Shown one piece after another: positions 7,500 to 17,332 of a stretch of DNA of 64,000 nt. The stretch covers positions 372,001 to 436,000 of the forward strand of contig NZ_AP019551.1 in assembly GCF_009936215.1 (NCBI RefSeq), given 5' to 3'. Origin of the DNA: Athalassotoga saccharophila (GTDB taxonomy: Bacteria; Thermotogota; Thermotogae; Mesoaciditogales; Mesoaciditogaceae). The first letter of the stretch is position 1. Every line of letters begins with the position of its first letter. A program made the position numbers and the translations under genes. A model generated the notes under the pieces. That model worked only from the letters and a program-made list of their open reading frames with translations. It searched no databases and was not told the origin of the DNA.

Positions 7500-7664
7500 A
7501 TGCAAGTTAATTATAAATTATGGAGAGTAGATCTTGGGAAAAAGGTTTTTTGGCTGAAAAATTCTTCTAAAAATTCTTCCGGGTATTTTGAATTGTGGAA
7601 TCTGAGGGAAAGAGAAAATAAAGAGATTAAAAATAAAGAGGAGAAAGAAAATGATAGAATTTAA
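7500..7664 (+). CDS. Small Lys/Glu-rich ORF overlapping the GNAT gene
   Basis: A 54-residue ORF starting at an ATG seven bases after GGGAGG and ending 14 bases inside the next gene. The N-terminal half contains aromatic residues (YKLWRVDLGKKVFWL); the C-terminal tail is almost all Lys, Glu, Asn and Arg. The overlap and good ribosome site suggest it is translated and coupled to the GNAT gene, perhaps only as a leader ORF. No family recognised. Confidence 0.45.
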   Translation: MQVNYKLWRVDLGKKVFWLKNSSKNSSGYFELWNLRERENKEIKNKEEKENDRI

Positions 7665-8484
7665 AAAAATATCCGATACGCCTTTAAACAAAATTGTAAG
7701 TCTTGTAAATGAAGTCTTTGCCGATTATGTCATACCAGTAAAATGGGATGTGCTTTCCTTTCAACTCGATGTGAAGGAAAATTCTATCTCTTTGGAAGAT
7801 TCTTTTTTGATGATCGTGGATGGTGAAATAGTCGGATTTTCCATAAACGCAATAAGGTTACCACGTGGAAGGATAGACGCATTTGGAGTAAAGAAATATT
7901 TCAGAGAAAGAGGGGTTGGTGGTGCTTTATTGCTTTATTCTCTCGATCAATTGAAGTGGAAGGGTGTCAAAGAGGTGATCTTAGAAGTTGCTGCCGGAGA
8001 CAGGGCCGCAAAGTTTTACGACAAGTACGGATTTGTGGTCAGAAGAACATTGAGATCTTTTTACACGGATAAGATAATGAGCGCTCCCCTTTACAAATTT
8101 GAAAGGGCAACGATAGGAGAGATCTACGAAGAGGCGATCGAAAATGAAAAGAGTTGGCGCCGGCCAAATTGGCAGAGAGAAGCGATGACTCTGAAACTCT
8201 CTGACGATAGGTACGATCACGATTTTGTCATTGAAAATGGTCAGAGAAAGGGATATGTCGTTTGGGGAGTGAATGAAAATGGCGCATTCATAATAGATGC
8301 GGCTCCAAAGAATAAAGATGAATTCAATCAATTTTTTGTGAATTTGCTTGCCTCGATTCAAGAAAAGGCAAGGGTTTCTAATATGCTTCTTATGAACGTT
8401 CCAGAAGACGATCCGCTTCACGATGCGGCCATGGCCGCAGAGATGAGACCTTTCATTTTGCAATGGGAAATGTCAAAAATTTGA
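7651..8484 (+). CDS. GNAT-family N-acetyltransferase
   Basis: A 277-residue protein with a GCN5-related acetyltransferase domain in roughly residues 1-145. The acetyl-CoA loop appears as KKYFRERGVGGALLLYSLDQ (residues 88-107, R-x-x-G-x-G/A type), followed by the beta-4/alpha-4 segment LEVAAGDRAAKFYDKYGF. The second half has a weaker GNAT-like fold and ends NVPEDDPLHDAAMAAEMRPF, as in two-domain GNAT proteins of Thermotogota and Firmicutes. Substrate unknown. It has a good ribosome site (GAGGAG) inside the small upstream ORF and is followed after 15 bases by the alpha-galactosidase gene. Confidence 0.8.
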   Translation: MIEFKKISDTPLNKIVSLVNEVFADYVIPVKWDVLSFQLDVKENSISLEDSFLMIVDGEIVGFSINAIRLPRGRIDAFGVKKYFRERGVGGALLLYSLDQLKWKGVKEVILEVAAGDRAAKFYDKYGFVVRRTLRSFYTDKIMSAPLYKFERATIGEIYEEAIENEKSWRRPNWQREAMTLKLSDDRYDHDFVIENGQRKGYVVWGVNENGAFIIDAAPKNKDEFNQFFVNLLASIQEKARVSNMLLMNVPEDDPLHDAAMAAEMRPFILQWEMSKI

Positions 8485-8499
8485 ATAAGGAGAATTTTT

Positions 8500-10656
8500 A
8501 TGACAATTTCTTTTAACGAAGATTCTCTCTCTTTCGATCTCTTTGCAAAGGACCTTCAGTATACTATCTACATAGATGAAAACAAAAGATTATGTCACGC
8601 ATATTTTGGTAAACGTATCAAAAATCTGAATGTGCGCCATATTTCAGACCTTTATCGAAGGGCTTACGGTCCAAATCTATCTCTCGATATCGTCCCGCAG
8701 GAATATCCTTCGTATGGAACAACGGATTTTAGAAGTCCGGCCTACCAGGTACAGTTTAGAGACGGATCTACCGTCTCTGATTTAAGGTATATTTCTCACA
8801 GAATATATCCTGGAAAACCAAAATTGGAAGGCCTTCCTTCAACTTACGTCGATGGAGAAGATGAGGCCGAAACTTTAGAAATTCACCTAAAAGATGATAT
8901 TGGAAAGTTTGAGGTTATTTTATTTTACTCTGTTTTTGAAGATTTTCAGGCTATCACAAGAAGCGCTAAATTCATCAATTTTGGCGAGGATATCAAGATT
9001 CTAAGGGCTTTAAGCACGAGTGTCGATTTTGAAGACGATAACTTTGAAATGTTCCAATTGTCCGGTGCGTGGGCAAGAGAAAGGCATGTTGTAAAAAGAG
9101 AGATAAAGCCCGGAATTCAATCTATTGAGAGTAGAAGGGGCGCAAGTAGCCACCAGCAAAATCCATTTTTGGCACTTGCAAGAAAAGACACAGACGAATG
9201 GAATGGAGAGGTTTACGGATTCAGCCTTGTATACAGCGGGAATTTCATTGGAGAGGTTGAGGTTAATCAGTACAAAGACACGAGGGTTTTGATGGGCATA
9301 AATCCATTTGACTTTTCATGGCTTTTGAAAACTGGTGAAACCTTTCAAACTCCCGAATGCGTGATGGTATATTCTGACAAAGGATTTAACGGGATGTCCC
9401 AAACTTACCATAAACTTTACACAAACAAACTCGCGCGAGGAAAATATAAACTTGAACAAAGGCCCATTCTTGTTAACAACTGGGAAGCAACATACTTTGA
9501 CTTTAACGAAGAAAAACTTTTGGAGATAGCCAAAGAGGCCAAATCTTTGGGAATAGAGTTATTCGTTTTAGATGATGGATGGTTTGGAAAAAGGAATTCA
9601 GATAACTCGTCTTTGGGAGATTGGTATGTCAACAAAGAAAAGTTACCGGAAGGATTTGAGGGTCTTTCGAAAAAGATAAATGATCTTGGCCTTAAGTTCG
9701 GTCTTTGGATGGAGCCGGAGATGGTCTCACCAGACAGCGATCTTTACCGTGATCATCCCGATTGGTGTCTTCATGTTGGAGAAAGAGAAAGACATCTAAG
9801 TAGAAACCAACTCGTCCTCGATCTCTCGAGAAAGGACGTAAGAGAATATATAGTTGAAACGATTTCAAATCTTTTGAAAAGCGCAAATATAAGTTACGTT
9901 AAATGGGACATGAACAGAAATATGACCGAGATAGGGTCTGCAACTCTTCCTGCCGAAAGGCAAAGGGAGGTATCACATAGGTACATACTCGGCCTTTACG
10001 AAGTTCTTGAAAGGATAACCTCTCAATTTCCGGACATTCTCTTTGAAAGTTGTGCCGGAGGCGGCGGAAGGTTCGATCCCGGAATGTTTTACTACATGCC
10101 TCAGGCATGGACAAGCGATGACACGGACGCGATCGAAAGATTGAAGATCCAGTACGGTACAAGTTACGTGTATCCTCCGGTTATGATGGGAAGCCATGTT
10201 TCGGCCGTTCCCAATCACCAGGTCGGAAGGATCACATCCATCGACATAAGGTCTCACGTTGCGATGAGCGCGAATATGGGCTTTGAACTTGATCTTACAA
10301 AACTTTCGGAAGAGGAAAAGGATAAAATAAGAAAGTACATAAACGATTACAAAAAATTCAGAAAACTTGTTCAGTTTGGAAATTTTTACAGATTATTTTT
10401 TGAAGAGAACGAAGTTGGATGGATCATAACGGATGAAGAACAAGATGAATTCATCGTCTATTACTTCAAAGTACTTGGTGAACCCAACGCAAAGCAAAGA
10501 AGGATAAAGATCAAAGGCATCTCAACTCAAAAAATATACAGACTCGATGGGACGTCAGAGATCTACGGCGGAGATGAACTCGTATTCGCAGGCCTTTTGT
10601 TGCCAGAATTAAAAGGAGATTTTCAAAGCGTACTTTTACACTTTGTAAGAGTGTGA
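8500..10656 (+). CDS. Alpha-galactosidase, GH36
   Basis: A 718-residue GH36 enzyme, the normal length for bacterial family members. The catalytic barrel begins near residue 320: FVLDDGWFGKRNSDNSSLGD, GLWMEPEMVSPDSDL, then YVKWDMNR (nucleophile Asp, about residue 470) and SDDTDAIERL (acid/base Asp, about residue 539). The N-terminal beta-supersandwich and the C-terminal beta domain are present. There is no signal peptide, so it hydrolyses imported alpha-galactosides (melibiose, raffinose type) in the cytoplasm. It starts after an AAGGAG site 15 bases from the GNAT gene and ends in a terminator shared with the convergent esterase gene. Confidence 0.95.
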   Translation: MTISFNEDSLSFDLFAKDLQYTIYIDENKRLCHAYFGKRIKNLNVRHISDLYRRAYGPNLSLDIVPQEYPSYGTTDFRSPAYQVQFRDGSTVSDLRYISHRIYPGKPKLEGLPSTYVDGEDEAETLEIHLKDDIGKFEVILFYSVFEDFQAITRSAKFINFGEDIKILRALSTSVDFEDDNFEMFQLSGAWARERHVVKREIKPGIQSIESRRGASSHQQNPFLALARKDTDEWNGEVYGFSLVYSGNFIGEVEVNQYKDTRVLMGINPFDFSWLLKTGETFQTPECVMVYSDKGFNGMSQTYHKLYTNKLARGKYKLEQRPILVNNWEATYFDFNEEKLLEIAKEAKSLGIELFVLDDGWFGKRNSDNSSLGDWYVNKEKLPEGFEGLSKKINDLGLKFGLWMEPEMVSPDSDLYRDHPDWCLHVGERERHLSRNQLVLDLSRKDVREYIVETISNLLKSANISYVKWDMNRNMTEIGSATLPAERQREVSHRYILGLYEVLERITSQFPDILFESCAGGGGRFDPGMFYYMPQAWTSDDTDAIERLKIQYGTSYVYPPVMMGSHVSAVPNHQVGRITSIDIRSHVAMSANMGFELDLTKLSEEEKDKIRKYINDYKKFRKLVQFGNFYRLFFEENEVGWIITDEEQDEFIVYYFKVLGEPNAKQRRIKIKGISTQKIYRLDGTSEIYGGDELVFAGLLLPELKGDFQSVLLHFVRV

Positions 10657-10682
10657 GAAGGTCTTGCCTTCTCACAAATGTT
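10652..10682 (+). terminator. Rho-independent terminator overlapping both convergent stop codons
   Basis: A 10-bp perfect stem TGTGAGAAGG / CCTTCTCACA (10652-10661, 10667-10676) with a 5-base loop, followed by AAATGTTTTT. The alpha-galactosidase stop codon lies in the left arm and the esterase stop in the right arm, so the two genes are packed end to end. Confidence 0.8.
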
Positions 10683-11394
10683 TTTCGAAAAACTTGACGG
10701 TCTCTTCTATAACGCGTTCCGACCACTCGTAAGAAGAGAAGACATGGTCAGATCCTTCTATTGAGATAAGGCTTCCCTTTTTGAATTCCTTTACGAGTTC
10801 TTTGCTGTGTTCGAATGGTACAGCCTGATCGGCAGTTCCGTGAATTATAAGGGCATGTTTTCTGTATTTTTTAGCCTCCGAGAAGGCATCAAATGAAAGG
10901 ACCTCTTTTGCGAATTCCTTTGAGACCCTTATTCCACCGACGTCGAATAGATTTAAATCTGGAGGAAGTGATGGTATACCCTTGGAAAAAACCTCTTTGT
11001 TTTTCGCGGCCGGCGCCCACAAACACAAAGCGTCGGGATCGATCTGGCTTAAGGTGAGCAATGCTATGGTGCCTCCCATCGAAAGCCCCAAAACCCCAAG
11101 GGAGTTATTGAAATTGCGCTTTGTGTATTCGGCAACTTTTATGGCATCGGATATTTCCGTCGAGAGAGTCATCTTTTCAAATGGAAGATCGCTATTCCCA
11201 GATCCCCTAAAATCGAACCTCACAGAAGATATTCCAGCCTTTTCAAGTGCTTTCGAAAGCCTTGCAAAGATAAAATGAGCCTCGATGTGATTCCCGGTAA
11301 AGCCATGAAACATGATGACAACAGGCGTATCCTTTCCAGCGCTGTTTACAACGGTAAAAATTCTTCCTTTGTTTTTCAAATTTACAGTTCTCAT
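10672..11394 (-). CDS. Alpha/beta hydrolase (esterase-like)
   Basis: A 240-residue serine hydrolase of the alpha/beta fold. The ATG at 11394 has an AAGGAGG site and overlaps the stop of glf by ATGA. Residues show the oxyanion segment MFHGFTGNH, the nucleophile elbow GLSMGG (Ser about residue 102), the acid GTADQAVP and the base SDHVF. The closest functional picture is the cinnamoyl/feruloyl or short-chain carboxyl esterases, but substrate cannot be told. No signal peptide, so cytoplasmic. It is the last gene of the long operon that starts at 20230. Confidence 0.85.
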   Translation of the reverse strand: MRTVNLKNKGRIFTVVNSAGKDTPVVIMFHGFTGNHIEAHFIFARLSKALEKAGISSVRFDFRGSGNSDLPFEKMTLSTEISDAIKVAEYTKRNFNNSLGVLGLSMGGTIALLTLSQIDPDALCLWAPAAKNKEVFSKGIPSLPPDLNLFDVGGIRVSKEFAKEVLSFDAFSEAKKYRKHALIIHGTADQAVPFEHSKELVKEFKKGSLISIEGSDHVFSSYEWSERVIEETVKFFEKHL

Positions 11395-12503
11395 AAATGC
11401 CTCCTTAACCATTCGTTGGTCTTCTCTATAGCCTTTCCAACAACCTCGTCCATGTTGTAATATCTGTATTCTGCAAGCCTTCCGATGAATGAAAATTCAC
11501 CCGTATTTTCAAGTTTTTCAGCCTCATTAACGTAAAGGGCTCTTCTTTGCATATTCTTCTCATCCATGACAATGTAATATGGCTCTCCTTTATCGAGAGG
11601 ATATTCATAACAAACTGTCGTCAGTTCTGACTTCTGTCCCGTCATGTGTTTGAACTCGGTTATCCTTGTCCAGTCATAATCGTTCGGATAATTGATGACG
11701 CCCGCACTTTGAAAGAACTCCCGCCGATACGTTTTAAATTCAAGTCTTAAGGATCTGTACTCAAGTTCTCCGTAGATTCTGTCAAAGAAATCGTCAAGTC
11801 GGCCCGTGTAAAAGGTTGAAATGGGCTTAAGTTCGGATCTCAACTCGAAATAATCGCAATTGGTTATAACGGATATTTTTGGATGGTCTAACATCTTTTC
11901 GATCATCTTCGTGTACCCGTAAAGCGGCAATCCTTGATATTGATCTGAGAAATACCTTCCATCCCTGTTAAATCTAATTGGAATTCGTTTTGCAACTTCT
12001 GCAGAGAGTTTAGAAGGATCCATATTCCATTGTTTTCTTGTGTAATTCATGTAAAATTTCTCGTAAAGCCTTCTTCCAATTTGAGAGACAACGGCGTCCT
12101 CAAAATTCAATGGAGGATTTGAAAAATTCGAATTCGCAACTTCTTTTTTTAGAAACCCTTCAACCATTTCACTTTCAATTTCTATGCCAAAAAGTTGCGC
12201 AATGGTATCACGGTTTATCGGAAATGGAACGTACATACCGTCAACATAACTCAGAACCCTGTGCTGGTAATAGTGCCACTGTGTAAAACGGCTTAAAAAG
12301 TCAAAGACATCCTTTCTTTTAGTGTGAAAGATATGAGGACCATAAGTATGGATCAAAATTCCATCTTCATTTACCTCGTCATGGCTATGACCACCAACGT
12401 AGGCCAATTTCTCGATCACAAATACCCTGTAATTCGCCTCGGCAAGAAGTCTCGCCGCAGTGGCTCCACCAAGACCGGATCCAACCACAAGTATGTAGTT
12501 CAT
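11391..12503 (-). CDS. glf: UDP-galactopyranose mutase
   Basis: A 370-residue flavoenzyme converting UDP-galactopyranose to UDP-galactofuranose, the precursor of galactofuranose in surface glycans. The N-terminal FAD site VVGSGLGGATAARLL, then GGHSHDE and GPHIFHT, the FPINRDT loop, the MNYTRKQWN helix and TGRLDDFF are hallmark UGM motifs. The ATG at 12503 follows GGAGG and overlaps the preceding stop as TGATG. A galactofuranosyl transferase is not in the window, so where the sugar goes cannot be told. Confidence 0.95.
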   Translation of the reverse strand: MNYILVVGSGLGGATAARLLAEANYRVFVIEKLAYVGGHSHDEVNEDGILIHTYGPHIFHTKRKDVFDFLSRFTQWHYYQHRVLSYVDGMYVPFPINRDTIAQLFGIEIESEMVEGFLKKEVANSNFSNPPLNFEDAVVSQIGRRLYEKFYMNYTRKQWNMDPSKLSAEVAKRIPIRFNRDGRYFSDQYQGLPLYGYTKMIEKMLDHPKISVITNCDYFELRSELKPISTFYTGRLDDFFDRIYGELEYRSLRLEFKTYRREFFQSAGVINYPNDYDWTRITEFKHMTGQKSELTTVCYEYPLDKGEPYYIVMDEKNMQRRALYVNEAEKLENTGEFSFIGRLAEYRYYNMDEVVGKAIEKTNEWLRRHL

Positions 12504-14287
12504 CAAAAACCTCCTCTTCCTCCACCGCCAAACCCTCCACCCACATTGCCACCAAAGCCACCGCCTCCAAAATTACCACCGACATTTCCTCCAGCCTGCT
12601 GGGCACTACCAAAGATGGCTGCAGAGGGAAGAAATATCAAAGAATCGTACCAAAGCATGGCCGTGAAGGCAGGGAAAAATGGATCCATTTCTATATCTGG
12701 AGGATTTACCTCTTTTATGGCCTTTATGACATGTTTGGCAACGCCGAGTGCCGTTCCGTAAATGAGATATTCCTTCCATACAAGAAGAGATTCGGGCGGC
12801 TTTTCCTTTATCAAAGAGTAATCGGTAAGATATCTTTCAAATCTTTTCCATCTTAGATAATAAGTTCTTCCTTCTTTTGTCCATCTCCCAAAGATATCCT
12901 TGGGCAGCACAAAGATTATCCATGCCGCCACCCAGTCTGCGAATGTAATCCATGTCATAAAGAAAAGCATTTCTGGATATGGTCTTCCTTCGTATATATT
13001 CACAAAAACTAAAATCAACGGAAGCAATATCAGGGTGAAAAAAGTTACCATTTTGGTTATCGTGTTTCCATAGGTAATCAAATAATCTCTCTTTTCGGCC
13101 TCCGTTGAAACTTTGAATTTCCAACTTGTAAATGCCGAATTGAACTTCTGGGCCTTTTGAAAATCAGATCTAAGAGATTCTCCGACAGACCTCGGATCGA
13201 ATATTCCATCTGTGGAGAAAGGCTTTATAACATCGCTAAACAGAACTTTTTCACTCTCGCTCAAAGGCTTATTGCCGTTAAGGACTTTAAAGGTGCCATT
13301 TTCTCCGAATTGAAGATATCCCTTATCCACCAAGTTTAAAACTGCCGCGGCAAAACCGTCAGAATCTGGCTCTGATATGAGTTTTTTGACGATAGAGTTC
13401 ACGAGTTCTGGAGGATCGCTGTACGGGATATCTCTTTCGTATTCGGCAACCTCAACGTTCGGCTCTGTTCCGAAAAGTTTTTTGAACACAAAAGGCACTA
13501 CCGGGATTAAAATCACCAAAACGATTATCCATATCCACCATTCAAGTACTCCGGAAGAATATCCATTTTCGATATTTTCAACATCTCTAAGACTCATTGA
13601 AAATGGTGAGGCATATTGTGGATGGATCAAAGGAAAAACAACTCTCGCCTCGGCATAGGTGTTAGGGGGTATGTTGTGATAAGTTATTGTGAAGGAATTT
13701 TTTCCATCAAACACTATCTGATGCGATACATCCGAGGGATGGACAAATATCTTTCTGACATCAAAAGTGGAAGGAAAGGTGTAATGAACCGTAAGGAGCG
13801 GAACCCATGAAGGTGTTCCTTTACCCCAAAATTTGTAAAAGAATTGAGAGAAATCTTGACCTGTCTGAAATCCTCCTTTTATATCGTAGGAAAGATTCAT
13901 AATTACCTTATCTCCACCAGGCTGCGGGACGGTATAACCATTGTTAAGGTAAACAAGCAAATCAAAGCCGCTTGGATCAACATTCCCTTCAGTTTTATAA
14001 ATCGTTGCTCCTTCAACTGAAAGTTTAAAATTGCTCATGGAAATGCCAGATGGAAATTGAGTGTAAGGCGCCAATCCGTGATAGGGCTTTACAAAGGTAT
14101 AGTAATCGCTTTCCGAAATGTGCGCAAGGCCCGAAGGATCGACGCTAACATTCACGATGACTTTATCAACTTTTAGATTTGAAGACCATACGGAAAAATA
14201 ACCATTAACGTAAAGTACGGCCAAAAGTCCTATCGCGGATGCGATGATCACGATGAAGATTTTAAGTAAAACGGCGCCTTTTCTCAA
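12503..14287 (-). CDS. DUF2207-family membrane protein with Gly-rich tail
   Basis: A 594-residue membrane protein with an N-terminal hydrophobic anchor (residues 8-27), a beta-rich extracytoplasmic DUF2207 domain up to about residue 245, a transmembrane helix near 248-267, a cytoplasmic stretch and two further helices around 415-455. The last 30 residues are almost pure Gly with Phe/Asn (GGGFGGNVGGGFGGGGRG), as in many DUF2207 proteins. Start is a TTG after GGAGG. Function is unknown in the family; it lies between rny and glf in one operon, consistent with an envelope role. Confidence 0.85.
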   Translation of the reverse strand: MRKGAVLLKIFIVIIASAIGLLAVLYVNGYFSVWSSNLKVDKVIVNVSVDPSGLAHISESDYYTFVKPYHGLAPYTQFPSGISMSNFKLSVEGATIYKTEGNVDPSGFDLLVYLNNGYTVPQPGGDKVIMNLSYDIKGGFQTGQDFSQFFYKFWGKGTPSWVPLLTVHYTFPSTFDVRKIFVHPSDVSHQIVFDGKNSFTITYHNIPPNTYAEARVVFPLIHPQYASPFSMSLRDVENIENGYSSGVLEWWIWIIVLVILIPVVPFVFKKLFGTEPNVEVAEYERDIPYSDPPELVNSIVKKLISEPDSDGFAAAVLNLVDKGYLQFGENGTFKVLNGNKPLSESEKVLFSDVIKPFSTDGIFDPRSVGESLRSDFQKAQKFNSAFTSWKFKVSTEAEKRDYLITYGNTITKMVTFFTLILLPLILVFVNIYEGRPYPEMLFFMTWITFADWVAAWIIFVLPKDIFGRWTKEGRTYYLRWKRFERYLTDYSLIKEKPPESLLVWKEYLIYGTALGVAKHVIKAIKEVNPPDIEMDPFFPAFTAMLWYDSLIFLPSAAIFGSAQQAGGNVGGNFGGGGFGGNVGGGFGGGGRGGF

Positions 14288-14302
14288 AATTCATCCTCCA
14301 CT

Positions 14303-15844
14303 CTATTTTGCGTATTCGACGCTTCTCTTTTCTCTTATGACAACAACCTTTATCTGGCCCGGATATTCAAGCGAGGCCTCTATTTCTTTCGCTATATCGT
14401 AAGCCATCTTATCGGCGAGTTGATCGTCTATTTTGTCCGGCTCAACTATTATCCTTATTTCTCTCCCCGCCTGAATCGCGTACGCTTTCGTAACATTCTT
14501 GTGAGAGGTTGCTATTTCCTCGAGTTTTTGGAGTCTCTTTATGTATATCTCTATACTTTCCCTTCTTGCGCCAGGTCTGGATGCGCTTATCGAATCTGCA
14601 GCGGCAACGAGAACGGCTTCCGGCGTCTGGAAAGGTACCTCTTCATGGTGGGCTTGAATCATATTCACAACGCTTTCCTTTTCTCTGTACCTTCTTGCGA
14701 GTTCTCCGCCTATCATCGCATGTGTACCCTGAACCTCGTGATCGACGGCCTTCCCTATGTCGTGTAAGAGTGCGCCTCTTTTAACCTTTTCAACGTCGAG
14801 GCCTATCTCTTCGGCCATCATGGCAGCGATCTGGGCAACCTCTATCGAATGGTAGAGCACATTCTGGCCAAAACTCGTTCTGAATTTCAGACGTCCGAGT
14901 AACTTTATCAGTTCGGGATGCATGTTGGATATGCCAACGGTTAATATGGCCTTTTGACCTTCGTCGTGTATTATTTTCTCTATCTCTTTTTTCGACTTAT
15001 CGTAAAATTCCTCTATCATTGCCGGATGAATTCTTCCATCTTCTATCAACTTCTCAAGCGTCATCTTCGCTATCTCACGCCTGAGCGGGTCAAAACATGA
15101 AAGCACAACGCTTTCTGGAGTATCGTCGATTATTATGTCCACTCCGGTAAGATTTTCAAATGCCCTTATGTTTCGGCCTTCTCTTCCTATTATTCTTCCC
15201 TTCATATCATCGTTGGGCAATTCAACCGAAGAGACCGTTATGTCTCCAACGTAGTTACTCGCGTACCTTTGAACGGCCGTACTTATAACCCATTTAGCCT
15301 CATTTTCTGCCTCTTCAGCATATTTTTCCTTTATTTCTGAGTACATCTTTGCAAGACTTTTTTCCATCTCTTCACGTGCCATATCCATGACAAGTTGCCT
15401 TGCCTGTTCCTGAGTAAGGGAGGCTATTTCATGCAATTTCTCTTCTTCTTCCTTTACAAGTTGTGATATCCTTTCCTTTTCTTTTTCCAGATTTAGCCTG
15501 ATCTCTTCGAGTTTTTCTTCTTTTTTAGAGATAGATTCCTCTCTTTTTGCTATCGCTTCTTCACGCTTTACAAGTCTGTCTTCGACTGCCTTAAGATCGT
15601 CCTGTTGCTTTTTTACGTCTTTTGCAAAATTCTCGCGCGCTATCGATATCTCTTGCTTTGCCTCTATGATCATTTCTTTCTTTATTTTTTGTGCCTCGTC
15701 TTGGGCATTTTTGATTATACTTTCCGCGTCCTGCTTTGCAACTTTTTGATCTTTAAGGATCTTTGATTTTCCAAAGTAATATCCGATTATAACTGCCAAA
15801 ACAACGCTTGGCACCAAAATTATTATCAAAATCAAATTGTCCAT
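14303..15844 (-). CDS. rny: Ribonuclease Y
   Basis: A 513-residue membrane-anchored endoribonuclease that initiates mRNA decay. In order: an N-terminal helix (residues 3-23), a long Lys/Glu coiled coil to about 190, a KH domain with GRIIGREGRNIRAFE (about 216-230), and an HD domain with LLHDIGKAVDHE. A GTG and two ATGs lie in line; the second ATG (15844) has the best spacing from GGAGG. The gene overlaps the recX stop. Length matches the family. Confidence 0.95.
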   Translation of the reverse strand: MDNLILIIILVPSVVLAVIIGYYFGKSKILKDQKVAKQDAESIIKNAQDEAQKIKKEMIIEAKQEISIARENFAKDVKKQQDDLKAVEDRLVKREEAIAKREESISKKEEKLEEIRLNLEKEKERISQLVKEEEEKLHEIASLTQEQARQLVMDMAREEMEKSLAKMYSEIKEKYAEEAENEAKWVISTAVQRYASNYVGDITVSSVELPNDDMKGRIIGREGRNIRAFENLTGVDIIIDDTPESVVLSCFDPLRREIAKMTLEKLIEDGRIHPAMIEEFYDKSKKEIEKIIHDEGQKAILTVGISNMHPELIKLLGRLKFRTSFGQNVLYHSIEVAQIAAMMAEEIGLDVEKVKRGALLHDIGKAVDHEVQGTHAMIGGELARRYREKESVVNMIQAHHEEVPFQTPEAVLVAAADSISASRPGARRESIEIYIKRLQKLEEIATSHKNVTKAYAIQAGREIRIIVEPDKIDDQLADKMAYDIAKEIEASLEYPGQIKVVVIREKRSVEYAK

Positions 15845-15846
15845 CA

Positions 15847-16302
15847 TCACACCTCCGTTTCGTTGGAGATCTCACGCAATGTCTTTTTCACCGTGTAAGG
15901 ATCGAATCCTCTTTTGATCAACTTTTCAAAGATCTCATCTTCATTATCGTTTTTATGCGCTTTTTTAAAACGAATAAATATTTCTTTGAAATTAGAATCC
16001 GAGATTTCTTTTATAACGCTTGCGATGATCTCCTCTTTTACACCAAAATTTTTCAACTCGTATTCTATGTATTTAGGTCCCTTGAATTTCAATTCGATTT
16101 GATCTGAAGCAAAAAGTTTTGCGAATTTCAGATCGTCTAAAAACCCTTTTTTCTTGAGTTCGTCGATTACTTGATCTAAAATCTCCTGAGAATATCCCTT
16201 TTCTTTAAGCCTCGTGTAAAGTTCATGCTCAGAACGCGCCCTTATCTTTATAAGTCTGAAAGCGTCCTTTCTTGCGTTATCAAGATTCTTTTGCTTCTCC
16301 AT
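15847..16302 (-). CDS. recX: Regulatory protein RecX
   Basis: A 151-residue RecX-type protein made of repeated three-helix units ([29 protein letters not shown] and two later copies). RecX modulates RecA filaments. It begins 23 bases inside the end of recA, the commonest bacterial arrangement, so both are translated from one message. Confidence 0.9.
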   Translation of the reverse strand: MEKQKNLDNARKDAFRLIKIRARSEHELYTRLKEKGYSQEILDQVIDELKKKGFLDDLKFAKLFASDQIELKFKGPKYIEYELKNFGVKEEIIASVIKEISDSNFKEIFIRFKKAHKNDNEDEIFEKLIKRGFDPYTVKKTLREISNETEV

Positions 16303-17329
16303 CTTTCTTTTCTTTCAAAAGTCCGTGCGCTTCTCTTATCCTTTTCTCTATTTCGTCAGCGATATTCTTGTTTTCCGTAAGATACTGGACAACGTTATTT
16401 TTACCCTGTCCGATGCTTAATTCTTTTCCGTCAAGGGTGGTGTAACTAAACCACGACCCCTTTTTGGATATTATTCCTTCGCTGACGCCGAGATCGACGA
16501 GTTCATTTTCTCTGACAATTCCCTTTCCGTATATTATGTCAAAATGCGCCTCTTTAAATGGTGGGGCAACTTTATTCTTGACAACTTTGACGCGCGTTTC
16601 ATTGCCTATTATCTTTTCTCCTTCCTTTATAGGTTCTCCGCGCCTTATGTCTAATCTTATCGTTGCGTAAAATTTGAGCGCATTTCCACCAGATGTAGTT
16701 TCGGGATTGCCAAACATTATGCCTATCTTCATTCTTATTTGATTAGTGAATATCACGATCGATCTTGATTTGCTGACATTCGATGTCAATTTCCTTAAAG
16801 CCTGAGACATCAAACGGGCCTGAAGGCCTATCTGGGAATCTCCCATAGCGCCTTCCACCTCGGCACGCGGTGTTAGGGCGGCAACTGAGTCAACGACAAC
16901 CATATCAACTGCGTTGGATCTGACAAGTGTATCGACGATCTCAAGGGCCTGTTCGCCGCTATCCGGTTGTGAGATAACGAGTTTGCTAACATCCACGCCA
17001 AGATTTTGGGCATAAGCGGGATCGAGCGCATGTTCGACATCTATAAAGGCAACGATACCACCAAGTTTTTGTGCCTGAGCGAGGGCATGCAATGTGAGCG
17101 TTGTTTTTCCGCTCGATTCGGGTCCGTAAATCTCTATCACCCTTCCACGTGGATATCCACCAACTCCAAGGGCTATATCGAGAGAAAGAGATCCAGATGG
17201 AATTGTCTCTATGTTTTTAACTATTTCTTCCTGACCGAGGATCATTATAGAGCCTTTTCCAAAGTCTCTCTCTATTTGTTTTATAGCACTCTCAAGAGCC
17301 TTTTCCTTTCCACTTAAATCTTCACTCAT
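16280..17329 (-). CDS. recA: Recombinase RecA
   Basis: A 349-residue RecA with the Walker [10 protein letters not shown] (about 68-76), Walker [10 protein letters not shown], the LexA/ssDNA loop regions ([22 protein letters not shown] region) and FTNQIR. ATG follows GGAGGTTAAAAG. RecA drives homologous recombination and the SOS response; the S24-like repressor at 6891 could in principle respond to it, though its catalytic residues look incomplete. No inteins. It sits mid-operon between thpR and recX. Confidence 0.97.
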   Translation of the reverse strand: MSEDLSGKEKALESAIKQIERDFGKGSIMILGQEEIVKNIETIPSGSLSLDIALGVGGYPRGRVIEIYGPESSGKTTLTLHALAQAQKLGGIVAFIDVEHALDPAYAQNLGVDVSKLVISQPDSGEQALEIVDTLVRSNAVDMVVVDSVAALTPRAEVEGAMGDSQIGLQARLMSQALRKLTSNVSKSRSIVIFTNQIRMKIGIMFGNPETTSGGNALKFYATIRLDIRRGEPIKEGEKIIGNETRVKVVKNKVAPPFKEAHFDIIYGKGIVRENELVDLGVSEGIISKKGSWFSYTTLDGKELSIGQGKNNVVQYLTENKNIADEIEKRIREAHGLLKEKKDGEAKES

Positions 17330-17332
17330 CTT

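Noticed and set aside
12324-12761. Proline-rich 145-codon plus-strand ORF
   Set aside because: It is the antisense of the Gly-rich tail of the DUF2207 gene and the start of glf; Pro runs mirror Gly codons.
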